Of a stretch of 64,000 nt of DNA, positions 31,422-42,019 are shown in pieces; position 1 is the first letter of the stretch; the number at the start of each line of letters is the position of its first letter. The notes under the pieces were generated by a model. It did no database searches. It had not been told where the DNA came from and saw only the letters and a program-made list of their open reading frames with translations. Source of the stretch: Paracoccaceae bacterium (GTDB lineage Bacteria > Pseudomonadota > Alphaproteobacteria > Rhodobacterales > Rhodobacteraceae); the NCBI GenBank assembly GCA_030750975.1, contig JASMHC010000002.1, positions 1-64,000 of the forward strand, read 5' to 3'. The position numbers and the translations under genes were made by a program.

Positions 31422-33052
31422 CCCGTCTGATGAAAGCCATTCGCCTGATCTGGTCTGCCGCCCCCTGGGCAATGAGCCGTGGCATGATCCTGTCTGTCTT
31501 TGTGCTTCTGACCGGTGCTGCTTTGCTGGGCCTTTCGGGCTGGCTGATCACCTCGACCGCATTGGCCGGGTTGGCGGGTATTGCGCTTGATCTGTCGCGT
31601 CCCAACGGGATAATCCGCGTCTTGGCGCTTGGCCGCGCCGTGTCGCGATATGGCGAGCGGATCCTGACCCATGATGCCACGCTTCGTGCGCTTGCGGTGT
31701 TGCGCGTTGATCTGTTGCGCCGCTATGCCCGCCTGCCCTTTGACGCCATGCAACGTCTGCGCAGCGGCACCGCCCTGACCCGCATTACCGCCGATGTCGA
31801 GGCGCTGGACGGGCTTGCCCTGCGTCTGGTTCTGCCGGTTCTTGCGGCCCTGATCACCCATGCTGCGGCCTATACGGCGCTGTTGGTGTTTGTGGCGCCC
31901 GAAATCGCGGCGACAGTGGCGGTGGGCTATTTCTTTGGCACGACCATTCTTTTAACCCGTCTGGGCATCATCAGCCTGTCGCCTTCGACCCGGGCGGAAG
32001 AAGCGCAGCAATCGCTGAAACGGCTGAGTGTGGATGTTTTACGCGGCCAGACCGACCTGATCATGCAAGGCGGCATGGCTGAGGCGCGGGGGATGCTTTC
32101 GCAACTGGATTCCGAGGCCCGGGCCGCACGGGCCGAACTTGACCGGCTTGATCGGCGTGTCGGGGCCGGATTGATGATCCTGTCTACGGTCATCGGCGGT
32201 GGCGTTTTACTTGTCGGCAACCAACTGGTCAAAACCGGCCAGCTTGATCCGGCGCTGGCGGCGCTGGCGTTCTTCGTGGCTGTCGCATTAGAGGAAACCG
32301 TATCGCCCCTGCGGCGCGGTGTGGCCGAGATTGGCCGGATGTATAATGCGGCCGGTCGGGTCATGCAGGATGGCAAAGCACCGGCAAGGGATGCGAAAAC
32401 CAAGATTTCGGCCAAAGGCCGCGAGTTGTCTGTCGAAGACCTGAGCTTTGGCCGCGAAGGTGCGGCCAGCCCGTTGTTTTCGAACCTGTCCTTCACGGTA
32501 TCCAGCGGGGAAACCGTCGCTTTGACAGGCCCGTCGGGGCGCGGCAAATCCTCGCTTCTGAATATCGCGGCAGCGCTTGTTGCGCCGACTAATGGCGTCG
32601 TGCGGCTTGGCGGGATCGATGTGCAGGACTGGCCCGAAGACGAGTTGCGTCTGCATCAGGCATTCCTGCCGCAACGCTCGGCTTTGATCGCGGGGACGAT
32701 CCGCGAAAACCTGTCGCTGGCCCGCGAAGGGGTTAGCGATGATGACGCATGGGCCTCCCTGAATGCGGCGGGTTTGCGCGAAACCATTGCCGAGCGCGGA
32801 GGTCTGGACAGCCGCCTTGGCGAAAGCGGGCGCGGATTGTCGGGCGGAGAATCCCGCCGGCTTGCCCTTGCCCGCGTTCTGTTGCGCACGCCCGAGGTGC
32901 TTTTGCTGGACGAGCCGACCGAAGGGTTGGACGACGCCACCGCACGGGCGGTTCTGGCCGGTATTCGTACCCACCTGCCGCAGGCGGCGATACTTACCGC
33001 CTCGCATCGCAGCATTGAAACCGGCTGGGCAGATCGCATTATCCGACTTTGA
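31418..33052 (+). CDS. cydC: Thiol reductant ABC exporter, CydC subunit
   Basis: The 544-residue partner of CydD. The early GLSGWLITSTALAGLAG and RPNGIIRVLALGRAVSRYGERILTHD are characteristic of CydC. The ATPase domain has Walker A GPSGRGKSS, signature LSGGESRRLALARVLL and Walker B VLLLDEPTEGLDD. The ATGA overlap indicates stoichiometric production with CydD. A choline-sulfatase gene follows after 143 bases, so the usual cydAB partners are missing from this locus. Confidence 0.95.
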   Translation: MTRLMKAIRLIWSAAPWAMSRGMILSVFVLLTGAALLGLSGWLITSTALAGLAGIALDLSRPNGIIRVLALGRAVSRYGERILTHDATLRALAVLRVDLLRRYARLPFDAMQRLRSGTALTRITADVEALDGLALRLVLPVLAALITHAAAYTALLVFVAPEIAATVAVGYFFGTTILLTRLGIISLSPSTRAEEAQQSLKRLSVDVLRGQTDLIMQGGMAEARGMLSQLDSEARAARAELDRLDRRVGAGLMILSTVIGGGVLLVGNQLVKTGQLDPALAALAFFVAVALEETVSPLRRGVAEIGRMYNAAGRVMQDGKAPARDAKTKISAKGRELSVEDLSFGREGAASPLFSNLSFTVSSGETVALTGPSGRGKSSLLNIAAALVAPTNGVVRLGGIDVQDWPEDELRLHQAFLPQRSALIAGTIRENLSLAREGVSDDDAWASLNAAGLRETIAERGGLDSRLGESGRGLSGGESRRLALARVLLRTPEVLLLDEPTEGLDDATARAVLAGIRTHLPQAAILTASHRSIETGWADRIIRL

Positions 33053-33069
33053 AAATGTCGCGTTTGTCT

Positions 33070-33081
33070 GTGTGAACACAC
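33070..33081. promoter_or_regulatory. Perfect palindrome GTGTG-AA-CACAC upstream of betC
   Basis: A 12-base perfect palindrome lies 18 bases after the cydC stop and 114 bases before betC. It could be an operator for betC or part of the end of the cydC transcript. No regulator gene is adjacent. Confidence 0.3.
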
Positions 33082-33195
33082 TGCGCCCATGCTAAGGAAA
33101 TCGGATGAGAACAGGTCACATCAAGCACATGCAGTTCCAACCCCCGCCGTGGGATGTCTGAGCCATTTACATTCTAATAACTCAGGACTTGAAAG

Positions 33196-34722
33196 ATGAC
33201 CCAACCCAATATCGTCTTGATCCAAGCAGATCAGCTTGCCCCGCAATTCACAGGCACCTATGGCCACCCGCTGGTTCAGACGCCGAACATGGACGCGCTT
33301 GCCAAAGACGGCATGCGGTTCGATGCCGCCTATTGCAACTCGCCCCTATGTGCACCGTCACGGTTTTCCATGATGTCCGGCCAGCAGGTCAGCCAGATCG
33401 CGGGCTATGACAATGCCGCCGAGTTCAAAGCCTCGATCCCCACATTTGCCCATTATCTGCGGCAGATGGGCTATTCCACTTGCCTGTCGGGCAAAATGCA
33501 TTTTGTCGGCCCTGACCAGTTGCATGGGTTCGAGGAACGCCTGACCACCGATATCTACCCCGCCGATCTGGCCTGGATTCCCGATTGGGAACAACCCGAC
33601 GAACGGATCGATCACTGGTATCACAATATGGACGCGGTGCGACAGGCTGGCCCGGCGATGACCACGTTTCAGTACGAATATGACGACGAGGTTACATTCC
33701 TCGCGCGGCGGCGCATTTTTGAATACGCAATGCAGGGTTCCGGCCCGTTCGCGATGGTGGTCAGCCTGATCCATCCGCATGATCCCTACGTGGCGCGGCC
33801 TGAGTTCTGGAACCTTTATGATCCCAACGAGATCGACATGCCGCAAACCGGCGTGGCGGATGATCCGCATACCCAACGGGTTCTGAAAGGGATCGAGGCC
33901 AACCAGGCCGACCTGACCGATGACGAAATCCGAAAGGCTCGGCACGGATATTATGCCAACACCAGCTATTTTGACGACAATGTGGGCAAGATCGTTCAGG
34001 CTTTGAAAGAGGCCGATCTTTACGACAACACGATCATCATCGTCACCGCCGACCATGGCGACATGCTGGGCGAACGCGGGCTTTGGTACAAGATGAATTT
34101 CTTTGAGCATTCCGCGCGGGTGCCGCTGATCCTGCATGGTCCGGGTGTCGCATCCGGGACGCAGGCCGCCCCCGTATCGCTGGTCGATCTTCTGCCGACC
34201 TTGGTGGATATCGCCGCCTCGGACGGGTCTGACAGGCCGGAATTCGGGATGCCGGTCAGCGGCAATTCCCTGTGGCCAATGGCACAGGGGAAGATCGAAA
34301 ACGGGCGCTCGGTTTTTGGCGAATACTGCGCCGAGATGACGCCGCATCCGATCCTGATGATCCGGCGCGGGGCGTATAAATACATCCATTGCGATGTGGA
34401 CCCGCCGCAATTGTTCAACCTTGATCATGACCCGATGGAGCGCAACAATCTGGCCGATGATCCCGAACATGCCGAATTGTCAGCGGCCTTCGCGCGTGAA
34501 GCGGCCGAATACTGGGACGCCGATCAGGTCCACGCTGATGTTCTGGCCACACAGAAGCAGCGTCGCGCGGTGCATGCGGCCCTGACCACAGGCAAGCTGA
34601 CCAGTTGGGATTACGCGCCGCCAAGGGATGCCTCGAACGAATTTGTGCGAAACCATGTCAGTTGGGACGATGTGCTACACCGGATGCAATATCCGGCACC
34701 GGGGAAAAGCAGATCGGATTAA
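33196..34722 (+). CDS. betC: Choline-sulfatase
   Basis: A 508-residue type I sulfatase hydrolysing choline-O-sulfate to choline and sulfate, a source of osmoprotectant and of sulfur in marine settings. The CxPxR site is C52-A-P-S-R56; C52 would be matured to formylglycine. Metal-binding ADQ near the N-terminus and TADHGDMLGERGLWYK fit the family, as does the C-terminal choline-sulfatase region (NHVSWDDVLHRMQYP). No signal peptide is present, so it acts in the cytoplasm and needs an importer not seen here. It is not in a bet operon; cydDC lies upstream. Confidence 0.96.
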   Translation: MTQPNIVLIQADQLAPQFTGTYGHPLVQTPNMDALAKDGMRFDAAYCNSPLCAPSRFSMMSGQQVSQIAGYDNAAEFKASIPTFAHYLRQMGYSTCLSGKMHFVGPDQLHGFEERLTTDIYPADLAWIPDWEQPDERIDHWYHNMDAVRQAGPAMTTFQYEYDDEVTFLARRRIFEYAMQGSGPFAMVVSLIHPHDPYVARPEFWNLYDPNEIDMPQTGVADDPHTQRVLKGIEANQADLTDDEIRKARHGYYANTSYFDDNVGKIVQALKEADLYDNTIIIVTADHGDMLGERGLWYKMNFFEHSARVPLILHGPGVASGTQAAPVSLVDLLPTLVDIAASDGSDRPEFGMPVSGNSLWPMAQGKIENGRSVFGEYCAEMTPHPILMIRRGAYKYIHCDVDPPQLFNLDHDPMERNNLADDPEHAELSAAFAREAAEYWDADQVHADVLATQKQRRAVHAALTTGKLTSWDYAPPRDASNEFVRNHVSWDDVLHRMQYPAPGKSRSD

Positions 34723-34770
34723 CGACAACGGCAGGGACGGGATTTGAAGGCGCATGAAGCCTGGGCCGCG

Positions 34771-35667
34771 TCAGTCGCGGGCCTCGGGTTTTGGCGTCTC
34801 ATAAAGCCCCGGAACCAGCCCTTCGGCCAATTCTTTCAGCCGCTCGGCCGAGGTGCCGGGCGGTTGAAGTTGACCATAATGCACGCTGAAACGGCCTCCG
34901 AATTTGGCCAGCAATTCCGAGACATACCGCAACGATGCGACTTCTCTGCCGACATAGGCGTTGTTACCGCTGAGGATTCGCGCCCATTTGCGGACAGTGT
35001 AGTAATAGGGCGTGTTTTTCATATCCGGCGAAGCCGGTACGATGGGCGCATTTGCGGCCAAGGACATGCGTGTCACCCCCTGACGCCACGGAGGCTCGAC
35101 CAGGCGGCCTTTGACCATATCCGGCACCTTGCCCGACCCGAAGACCAATAGCGCACCCGACGCCTCAAGATGTGCCTGCATGCCTTCGCGTGTCTGGCGG
35201 GCGGTCAGAACCTTGTCGCTTCGGTCGAAATCAACGGCAATGATCCGGTCCGCCCCCAGAAAACGTGCGGCTTCGCGATTGGCGACAACCTTCATGTCAG
35301 GCCGGTGGTCCATCAAGGCAGCCGCGTGGGAAATGAAATCAAAGGTGCCGACCGGATGGGTTGAACCAATAACCACTGGGCCGCTTTTTGGTATGTTTTC
35401 AATGCCATGCGGGGCAATCTTCGTGCCGCCGTTTAACGCGAGCAAGGCCTTGATCAGGTCGCGATCGGTGCGTTCCCCAAGATAGGTCAGAATTTCGATG
35501 GATTCGCGTACCGCAAAAAAGGGCTGCCCCGCGATCAGGCGGCTTGGCCAGTCAATGGCTTGCATCAGCCTGCGCAGCATCGCGACCCGAAAGCCCGCAT
35601 TTGCGGACAAACGCAGTCGAACTCGTAAAATCTCGTCCAAGGGGTTTTCTGATATCTGTTTGCGCAA
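34771..35667 (-). CDS. Lysophospholipid/ornithine-lipid-type acyltransferase (PlsC-like)
   Basis: A 298-residue protein with the PlsC acyltransferase motifs. Block I is STHPVGTFDF, in which His and Asp are separated by five residues as in HPxGxxD lyso-ornithine and COG3176-type acyltransferases. Block III is LLVFGSGKV and block IV is NAPIVPASPD. It may act in ornithine lipid or phospholipid synthesis at the inner membrane. The first available start is TTG 35667, without a good ribosome site, so the N-terminus is uncertain. It is convergent with betC. Confidence 0.75.
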   Translation of the reverse strand: MRKQISENPLDEILRVRLRLSANAGFRVAMLRRLMQAIDWPSRLIAGQPFFAVRESIEILTYLGERTDRDLIKALLALNGGTKIAPHGIENIPKSGPVVIGSTHPVGTFDFISHAAALMDHRPDMKVVANREAARFLGADRIIAVDFDRSDKVLTARQTREGMQAHLEASGALLVFGSGKVPDMVKGRLVEPPWRQGVTRMSLAANAPIVPASPDMKNTPYYYTVRKWARILSGNNAYVGREVASLRYVSELLAKFGGRFSVHYGQLQPPGTSAERLKELAEGLVPGLYETPKPEARD

Positions 35668-35702
35668 TACTAAAGAGTTTCGAAATTAAATTGAGACGCG
35701 AA

Positions 35703-35731
35703 GTTGATTTCGAAACGCGCTTAATATCAAC
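35703..35731. promoter_or_regulatory. AT-rich spacer with inverted repeat upstream of the BASS transporter
   Basis: The spacer 35668-35914 is noticeably more AT-rich than its surroundings and probably holds divergent promoters. GTTGAT (35703-35708) and ATCAAC (35726-35731) form an inverted repeat around TTCGAAA sequences. TTTCGAAA also recurs nearby at about 35678. No regulator can be assigned. Confidence 0.3.
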
Positions 35732-35914
35732 AGGTTTCGTGCGTTTCGGCACATTTTTTATGTCCCAACAATATGTGAAACGCCTGATCTCGGACGCTAA
35801 AATGAAGTCCGACACAACAGGATCATCTGCTAACCCGACGCAAACTTATCAAAAGGAATGATCTTTTATTGGTTTGCCCATAGAGTTGCAGAAAATCACG
35901 CGGGGTGGCGGCAA

Positions 35915-36832
35915 ATGGAAATCACGGCAAATGCGGGCATTGACGAGGTGATGTTGAATTTTTCGCCCGCCAGCATGCAAATCCTGAACGCGGTTCTGGC
36001 AATTGTGATGTTCTCGATCGCGATTGACCTCAAGCCCGAGGATTTCAAACGGCTCATCCGGTCTCCCAAACCGCTGCTGACCGGCATATTCTCTCAGTTC
36101 GTGGTGCTGCCCACGCTGACATTTTTCATGATCCTGATCATCGCGCCACGCCCGTCAATCGCGCTGGGGCTTATCCTTGTCGCGGCCTGCCCCGGGGGAA
36201 ATATCTCGAACTTCATCACCCACCGCGCCGGGGGAAATGCCGCGCTTTCGGTTTCGATGACCGCCTTTACCACGGTCGGCGCGATCCTGCTGACGCCTTT
36301 CAACATTGCCTTTTGGGGCAGCCTTTATGGTCCGACACGGGAAATCCTGCAACGCACCACCGTCGATCCTGTTTCGGTGATGATCACGGTCGGCATCATG
36401 CTTGCCCTGCCCCTGTTCCTTGGCGTTTTGTTGAACATCAAACGGCCTGAGCTTACCGCTCGGCTTCGAACGCCGCTGCAATATCTGTCCATGGGTATTT
36501 TCGTGGCCTTTGTCGCGCTGGCGCTGGCTGCGAACTGGACGTTCTTTGTGCAATTTGTCGGCGCGGTTGCCGTGCTGGTCCTGCTGCATAACGCGCTGGC
36601 CTTGGGCGCGGGCTATGCCACGGCATCGGTCATGGGCCTGTCGCCGTTTGACCGGCGGGCCGTGATGATCGAAACCGGCATTCAAAATTCCGGTCTTGGC
36701 CTGATTTTGATCTTCGCCTTTTTCAGCGGGTTGGGCGGCATGGCGGTGGTGGCCGCCTTTTGGGGCGTCTGGCACGCAATCTCGGGGATCGCTTTGGCGG
36801 GTCTGGTCGGCCGGAAAGAAGCCCTGCGCTAA
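35915..36832 (+). CDS. Bile acid:sodium symporter (BASS) family transporter
   Basis: A 305-residue membrane protein with nine or ten hydrophobic helices. Sodium-site motifs are AACPGGNISNFITHRAGGN and IETGIQNSGLGLILI, as in the ASBT/BASS fold. Bacterial members carry organic acids such as pantoate, pyruvate or sulfonates rather than bile acids; the substrate here is unknown. I prefer ATG 35915 over ATG 35858, whose AAAGGA abuts it directly; both are possible. It is divergent from the acyltransferase and convergent with pgm. Confidence 0.9.
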   Translation: MEITANAGIDEVMLNFSPASMQILNAVLAIVMFSIAIDLKPEDFKRLIRSPKPLLTGIFSQFVVLPTLTFFMILIIAPRPSIALGLILVAACPGGNISNFITHRAGGNAALSVSMTAFTTVGAILLTPFNIAFWGSLYGPTREILQRTTVDPVSVMITVGIMLALPLFLGVLLNIKRPELTARLRTPLQYLSMGIFVAFVALALAANWTFFVQFVGAVAVLVLLHNALALGAGYATASVMGLSPFDRRAVMIETGIQNSGLGLILIFAFFSGLGGMAVVAAFWGVWHAISGIALAGLVGRKEALR

Positions 36833-36881
36833 GCAGAAAACCCATCCTAGTTGCCTTAAACGGGCTGTCGATAAACCTTAA

Positions 36882-38513
<1,632 letters not shown>

Positions 38514-40601
38514 TCATTCCTCCGTAGGATGCAATTTATAGGCCACAACTGTGTTGGCGGCGATCAGCTCGTGCTCGCCTTGCGGGGGGGTATCTGGTGC
38601 GCTGCTTGTATCAAGCGAGCGCACCCAGCGCTGTCCTTTTGGCGCTTTGGGCAGCGTGATTTGCGCGTCACCCCCCAAATTGAACAGAAGGTAAATGGCG
38701 CCCAGACGCGGTTCGTAAGACGGCGTTCCTTTGGCCATTCGCATCTCGACGCCCAAAATGCCCAGACCCGGCGTGTTCCAATCGTCATTGGTCATCTCCG
38801 CCCCGTCCGCGCGCCGCCAGTAAAGGTCGGCTGTGCCGTCAGACCCGGTGGATTGGGCGTGCAAAAACCGTTTCTGACGGAGGATCGGGTTGTCCTTTCG
38901 GAAGGCAATGATCTTTTGACAGAACGCAAGGAAATCTTCGTCCAGACCGTCCCAGTTCACCCAGCCGATTTCGTTGTCCAGACAATAGGCGTTATTGTTG
39001 CCTTTTTGCGAATTGCCCAGTTCGTCTCCGCCCAAAATCATCGGGGTGCCTTGGCTGAGCATCAGGGTCGCCAGCATGTTACGCCGTCTTTGGGCGCGGA
39101 GCTTCAAAATCTCCGGATCATCGGTTGGTCCTTCAACGCCGCAATTATCCGAGCAATTGTGATCATGCCCGTCGCGGTTATCCTCACCGTTTGCCGCGTT
39201 GTGTTTAACCGCATAGCTGACCGTATCCATCAGCGTGAACCCATCATGCGAGGTCAGAAAATTGACCGACGACGTGGCTTGACGGCCATCATGATCGAAC
39301 CGCAAGGCCGAGCCGGTGACGCGCTGTGCAAGCTTGCGGACCATTCCGTCATCGCCGCGCCAGAAGCGGCGGATCTGATCGCGGAATTTGTCGTTCCATT
39401 CGGTGAACGGCGCCGGATAAGCCCCAAGCTGATATCCGCCCAGACCCACATCCCACGGTTCGGCGATCAGCTTGACCTTGTTGAGGACCGGATCCTGCCG
39501 AACGGCCCGCATGAACGGGCCGTCACGGTTGAACGCGCCCGAAGTCCGCGCAAGCGTCGATGCAAGATCAAAGCGGAAGCCATCGACATGCATCACCTCG
39601 ACCCAGTAGCGTAAGGAATCCATCACCATGCGCAGAACGAACGGGTGATCGAAATCCAGAGTATTACCGCAACCGGTATCGTTTACATAATAGCGCGGGT
39701 CGTGGGACAGACGATAATAGCTGGCATTATCAAATCCGCGAAAACAAAGGGTCGGCCCCATGTGATCGCCTTCAGCGGTGTGGTTGTAGACCACATCCAG
39801 AATCACCTCGATTCCCGCCGAATGAAAACGTGCCACCATTTGCTGGAATTCGGCAATATCTCCATAGCTTAGATATCGCGGCTCGGGGGCGAAAAACCCG
39901 TAGGTCATGTAGCCCCAATAGTTTGACAGATCCTTTTCAACAAGAAACCGGTCATCCACAAAAGCCTGCGTGGGCAGCAGCTCAATCGCGGTGACGCCCA
40001 GCTTGGTCAGATGTTCAAGGATCGGATCGGATGACATGCCAAGAAAACGGCCTGCGTGGGGAATATCGAACCGTTCAGCGGTCAGACCTTTGACATGGGA
40101 CTCGTAGATCACGGTTTCCGACCAGGGGCGGTCAATTTTTTCGCGCTCTTGTCGGCCCCAGGTAAAGGCCGGATCAACGACGACCGAACGGGGCATGTAT
40201 CTGGCACTGTCCCGGCGATCAAAACTCAAATCCCCTTTGGAGTGACCGACCTTGTAGCCGTAAAGCGCGTCATGCCATTTCACGTGGCCATCCAGCCGTT
40301 TCGAATAGGGGTCGATCAGGAATTTGTGCGGATTGAACCGATGACCCCGCTCGGGGGCGTAGGGGCCATGCACGCGGTAGCCGTATTTTTGCCCCGGCCG
40401 CAGGCCCGCGATATATCCGTGCCAAACATGGCCATCGCGTTCCGTCAGATCAACAAGCAGGGTTTCCGCCCCTTTTTCGTCGCATAGGGACAGCGTGACC
40501 TGCGTTGCATGCTGCGAAAAGACGGCAAAGTTGACCCCTTCACCATCAAACGTCGCCCCCAACGGAGAGGGCCGGCCTGCGGATAGTTGAATCTGCTCCA
40601 T
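38514..40601 (-). CDS. glgX: Glycogen debranching enzyme GlgX
   Basis: A 695-residue GH13 isoamylase-type enzyme that cleaves alpha-1,6 branches of limit dextrin. An N-terminal CBM48-like domain precedes the barrel. The catalytic Asp is in DGFRFDLAS and the acid/base Glu in LIAEPWDVG; the third acid is in LTSHDGFTL. It starts in a 1-base overlap with the glgA stop (TAATG). No glycogen phosphorylase glgP is in this window, so phosphorolysis must be encoded elsewhere. Confidence 0.97.
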   Translation of the reverse strand: MEQIQLSAGRPSPLGATFDGEGVNFAVFSQHATQVTLSLCDEKGAETLLVDLTERDGHVWHGYIAGLRPGQKYGYRVHGPYAPERGHRFNPHKFLIDPYSKRLDGHVKWHDALYGYKVGHSKGDLSFDRRDSARYMPRSVVVDPAFTWGRQEREKIDRPWSETVIYESHVKGLTAERFDIPHAGRFLGMSSDPILEHLTKLGVTAIELLPTQAFVDDRFLVEKDLSNYWGYMTYGFFAPEPRYLSYGDIAEFQQMVARFHSAGIEVILDVVYNHTAEGDHMGPTLCFRGFDNASYYRLSHDPRYYVNDTGCGNTLDFDHPFVLRMVMDSLRYWVEVMHVDGFRFDLASTLARTSGAFNRDGPFMRAVRQDPVLNKVKLIAEPWDVGLGGYQLGAYPAPFTEWNDKFRDQIRRFWRGDDGMVRKLAQRVTGSALRFDHDGRQATSSVNFLTSHDGFTLMDTVSYAVKHNAANGEDNRDGHDHNCSDNCGVEGPTDDPEILKLRAQRRRNMLATLMLSQGTPMILGGDELGNSQKGNNNAYCLDNEIGWVNWDGLDEDFLAFCQKIIAFRKDNPILRQKRFLHAQSTGSDGTADLYWRRADGAEMTNDDWNTPGLGILGVEMRMAKGTPSYEPRLGAIYLLFNLGGDAQITLPKAPKGQRWVRSLDTSSAPDTPPQGEHELIAANTVVAYKLHPTEE

Positions 40602-42019
40602 TATGTTCCTTCAGCCAGCCCGCGATACAAATCTGCATAGGCCTTGGCCGAGCTGTCCCAGCCGACCGGCTGTTTCATCGCGTTGCGCTGAAGCTTGGCC
40701 CATAGCCTGGGCTGGGCATAAAGATCACACAGCTTGGACAGGGCGTTGGACAGCGACAGCGCGGTCACTGGGCTGAACTGAACTCCGGTTGCCACTTCGC
40801 GGGCCATGCTTGCCGGAGTTGCCGCGATCACCGTATCGGCCAATCCTCCGGTCAGGGCGACAAGCGGCAGGGTGCCGTAGCGCAATCCGTAAAGCTGGGT
40901 CAGCCCACAAGGTTCAAAACGTGAAGGCACCAGAATGGCGTCCCCGCCCGCGATCATGCGATGGGACAAGGGTTCGTCATAGCCGATCCGAACCGAGACA
41001 TTCGGGTTGTCCACAGACTGAAACGCCTTTTCCAAAGCCGGATCACCCGAACCAAGCAAGGCCAGCTGCCCCCCTCGGGCCAGAAGCGTCGGCAAGGCCT
41101 CAAGCAACAGGTCCAGCCCTTTTTGCTCGGTCAGGCGGGAAACCACGACACAAAGCGGGCCGTCTGAAACGGGCAGACCGAATTCGTCTTGCAATGCGGC
41201 TTTGTTGGCCGCCTTGCCACGGGGCGTTTTATAGGTTGAGATATGCGGATCGGTTTCGGGCGACCAGACGGTTTGGTCAATGCCATTCAGGATTCCGGTC
41301 AACACATCTTTTCGATGTTTGATCACCCCATCCAGACCCATGCCGAACTCTGGCGTCATCAGCTCTTCCGCATAGGTCGGTGAAACGGTCGTAAGCGCGT
41401 CGGCGAACATCAGACCAGCCTTCAGGGTCGAGATATTGCCGAAATACTCGACACCTCCGGGGATGAAATCTTTCGGGGCAATGCCCAGTGCGCCACGTTT
41501 TTGCGCCGGTGCGATGCCTTGAAAGGCGATGTTGTGGATGGTCATCACACTGTACGCCTTGGCCCCGTCAAGCTTCATGAAATAAGGGGCAAGCCCCGCC
41601 TGCCAGTCATGGCAATGCACCACATCCGGCACCCAGTCTTTCAGATCACCCTTGGCAATATCCGCCGCCACACGGCTGAGCGCGGCAAACCGTTCAATAT
41701 TGTCCGGCCAGTCTTTGCCAGTTTCGTCCAGATAGATACCCGCGCCACGGTCAAACAGGTGCGGTGCATCCAATATCAGCAGATCCAGCCCCGCGTGTTT
41801 GACGGCCAGAACACGCGCAGGGGCACCGCCGCAATCCGGCAGGTCCAGAACAGGTTTGGCCTTACCGACGGCAGCCATGACAGCCCGGTAGCCGGGCAGC
41901 AATGTGCGAACGGCAATGCCCTCGGCCTTCAGGGCTTCGGGCAGAGCGCCTGCGACGTCAGCCAAACCGCCGGTTTTAACCAGAGGGACGCATTCGGACG
42001 TGACCGACAATAGTTTCAT
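40601..42019 (-). CDS. glgA: Glycogen synthase
   Basis: A 472-residue GT5 enzyme transferring glucose from ADP-glucose to glycogen. The N-terminal KTGGLADVAGALPEAL binds ADP-glucose. The C-terminal domain carries PSRFEPCGLTQLYGLRYGTLPLV with the catalytic Glu, and the late GLADTVI motif. Start ATG 42019 shares one base with the glgC stop (TGATG), so I prefer it to an in-frame start six codons upstream. Neighbours glgC and glgB supply substrate and branching. Confidence 0.97.
   Translation of the reverse strand: MKLLSVTSECVPLVKTGGLADVAGALPEALKAEGIAVRTLLPGYRAVMAAVGKAKPVLDLPDCGGAPARVLAVKHAGLDLLILDAPHLFDRGAGIYLDETGKDWPDNIERFAALSRVAADIAKGDLKDWVPDVVHCHDWQAGLAPYFMKLDGAKAYSVMTIHNIAFQGIAPAQKRGALGIAPKDFIPGGVEYFGNISTLKAGLMFADALTTVSPTYAEELMTPEFGMGLDGVIKHRKDVLTGILNGIDQTVWSPETDPHISTYKTPRGKAANKAALQDEFGLPVSDGPLCVVVSRLTEQKGLDLLLEALPTLLARGGQLALLGSGDPALEKAFQSVDNPNVSVRIGYDEPLSHRMIAGGDAILVPSRFEPCGLTQLYGLRYGTLPLVALTGGLADTVIAATPASMAREVATGVQFSPVTALSLSNALSKLCDLYAQPRLWAKLQRNAMKQPVGWDSSAKAYADLYRGLAEGT

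Noticed and set aside
35552-35815. 87-codon minus-strand frame overlapping the acyltransferase start and the AT-rich spacer
   Set aside because: It runs through the conserved acyltransferase N-terminus in another frame and shows no recognisable domain.
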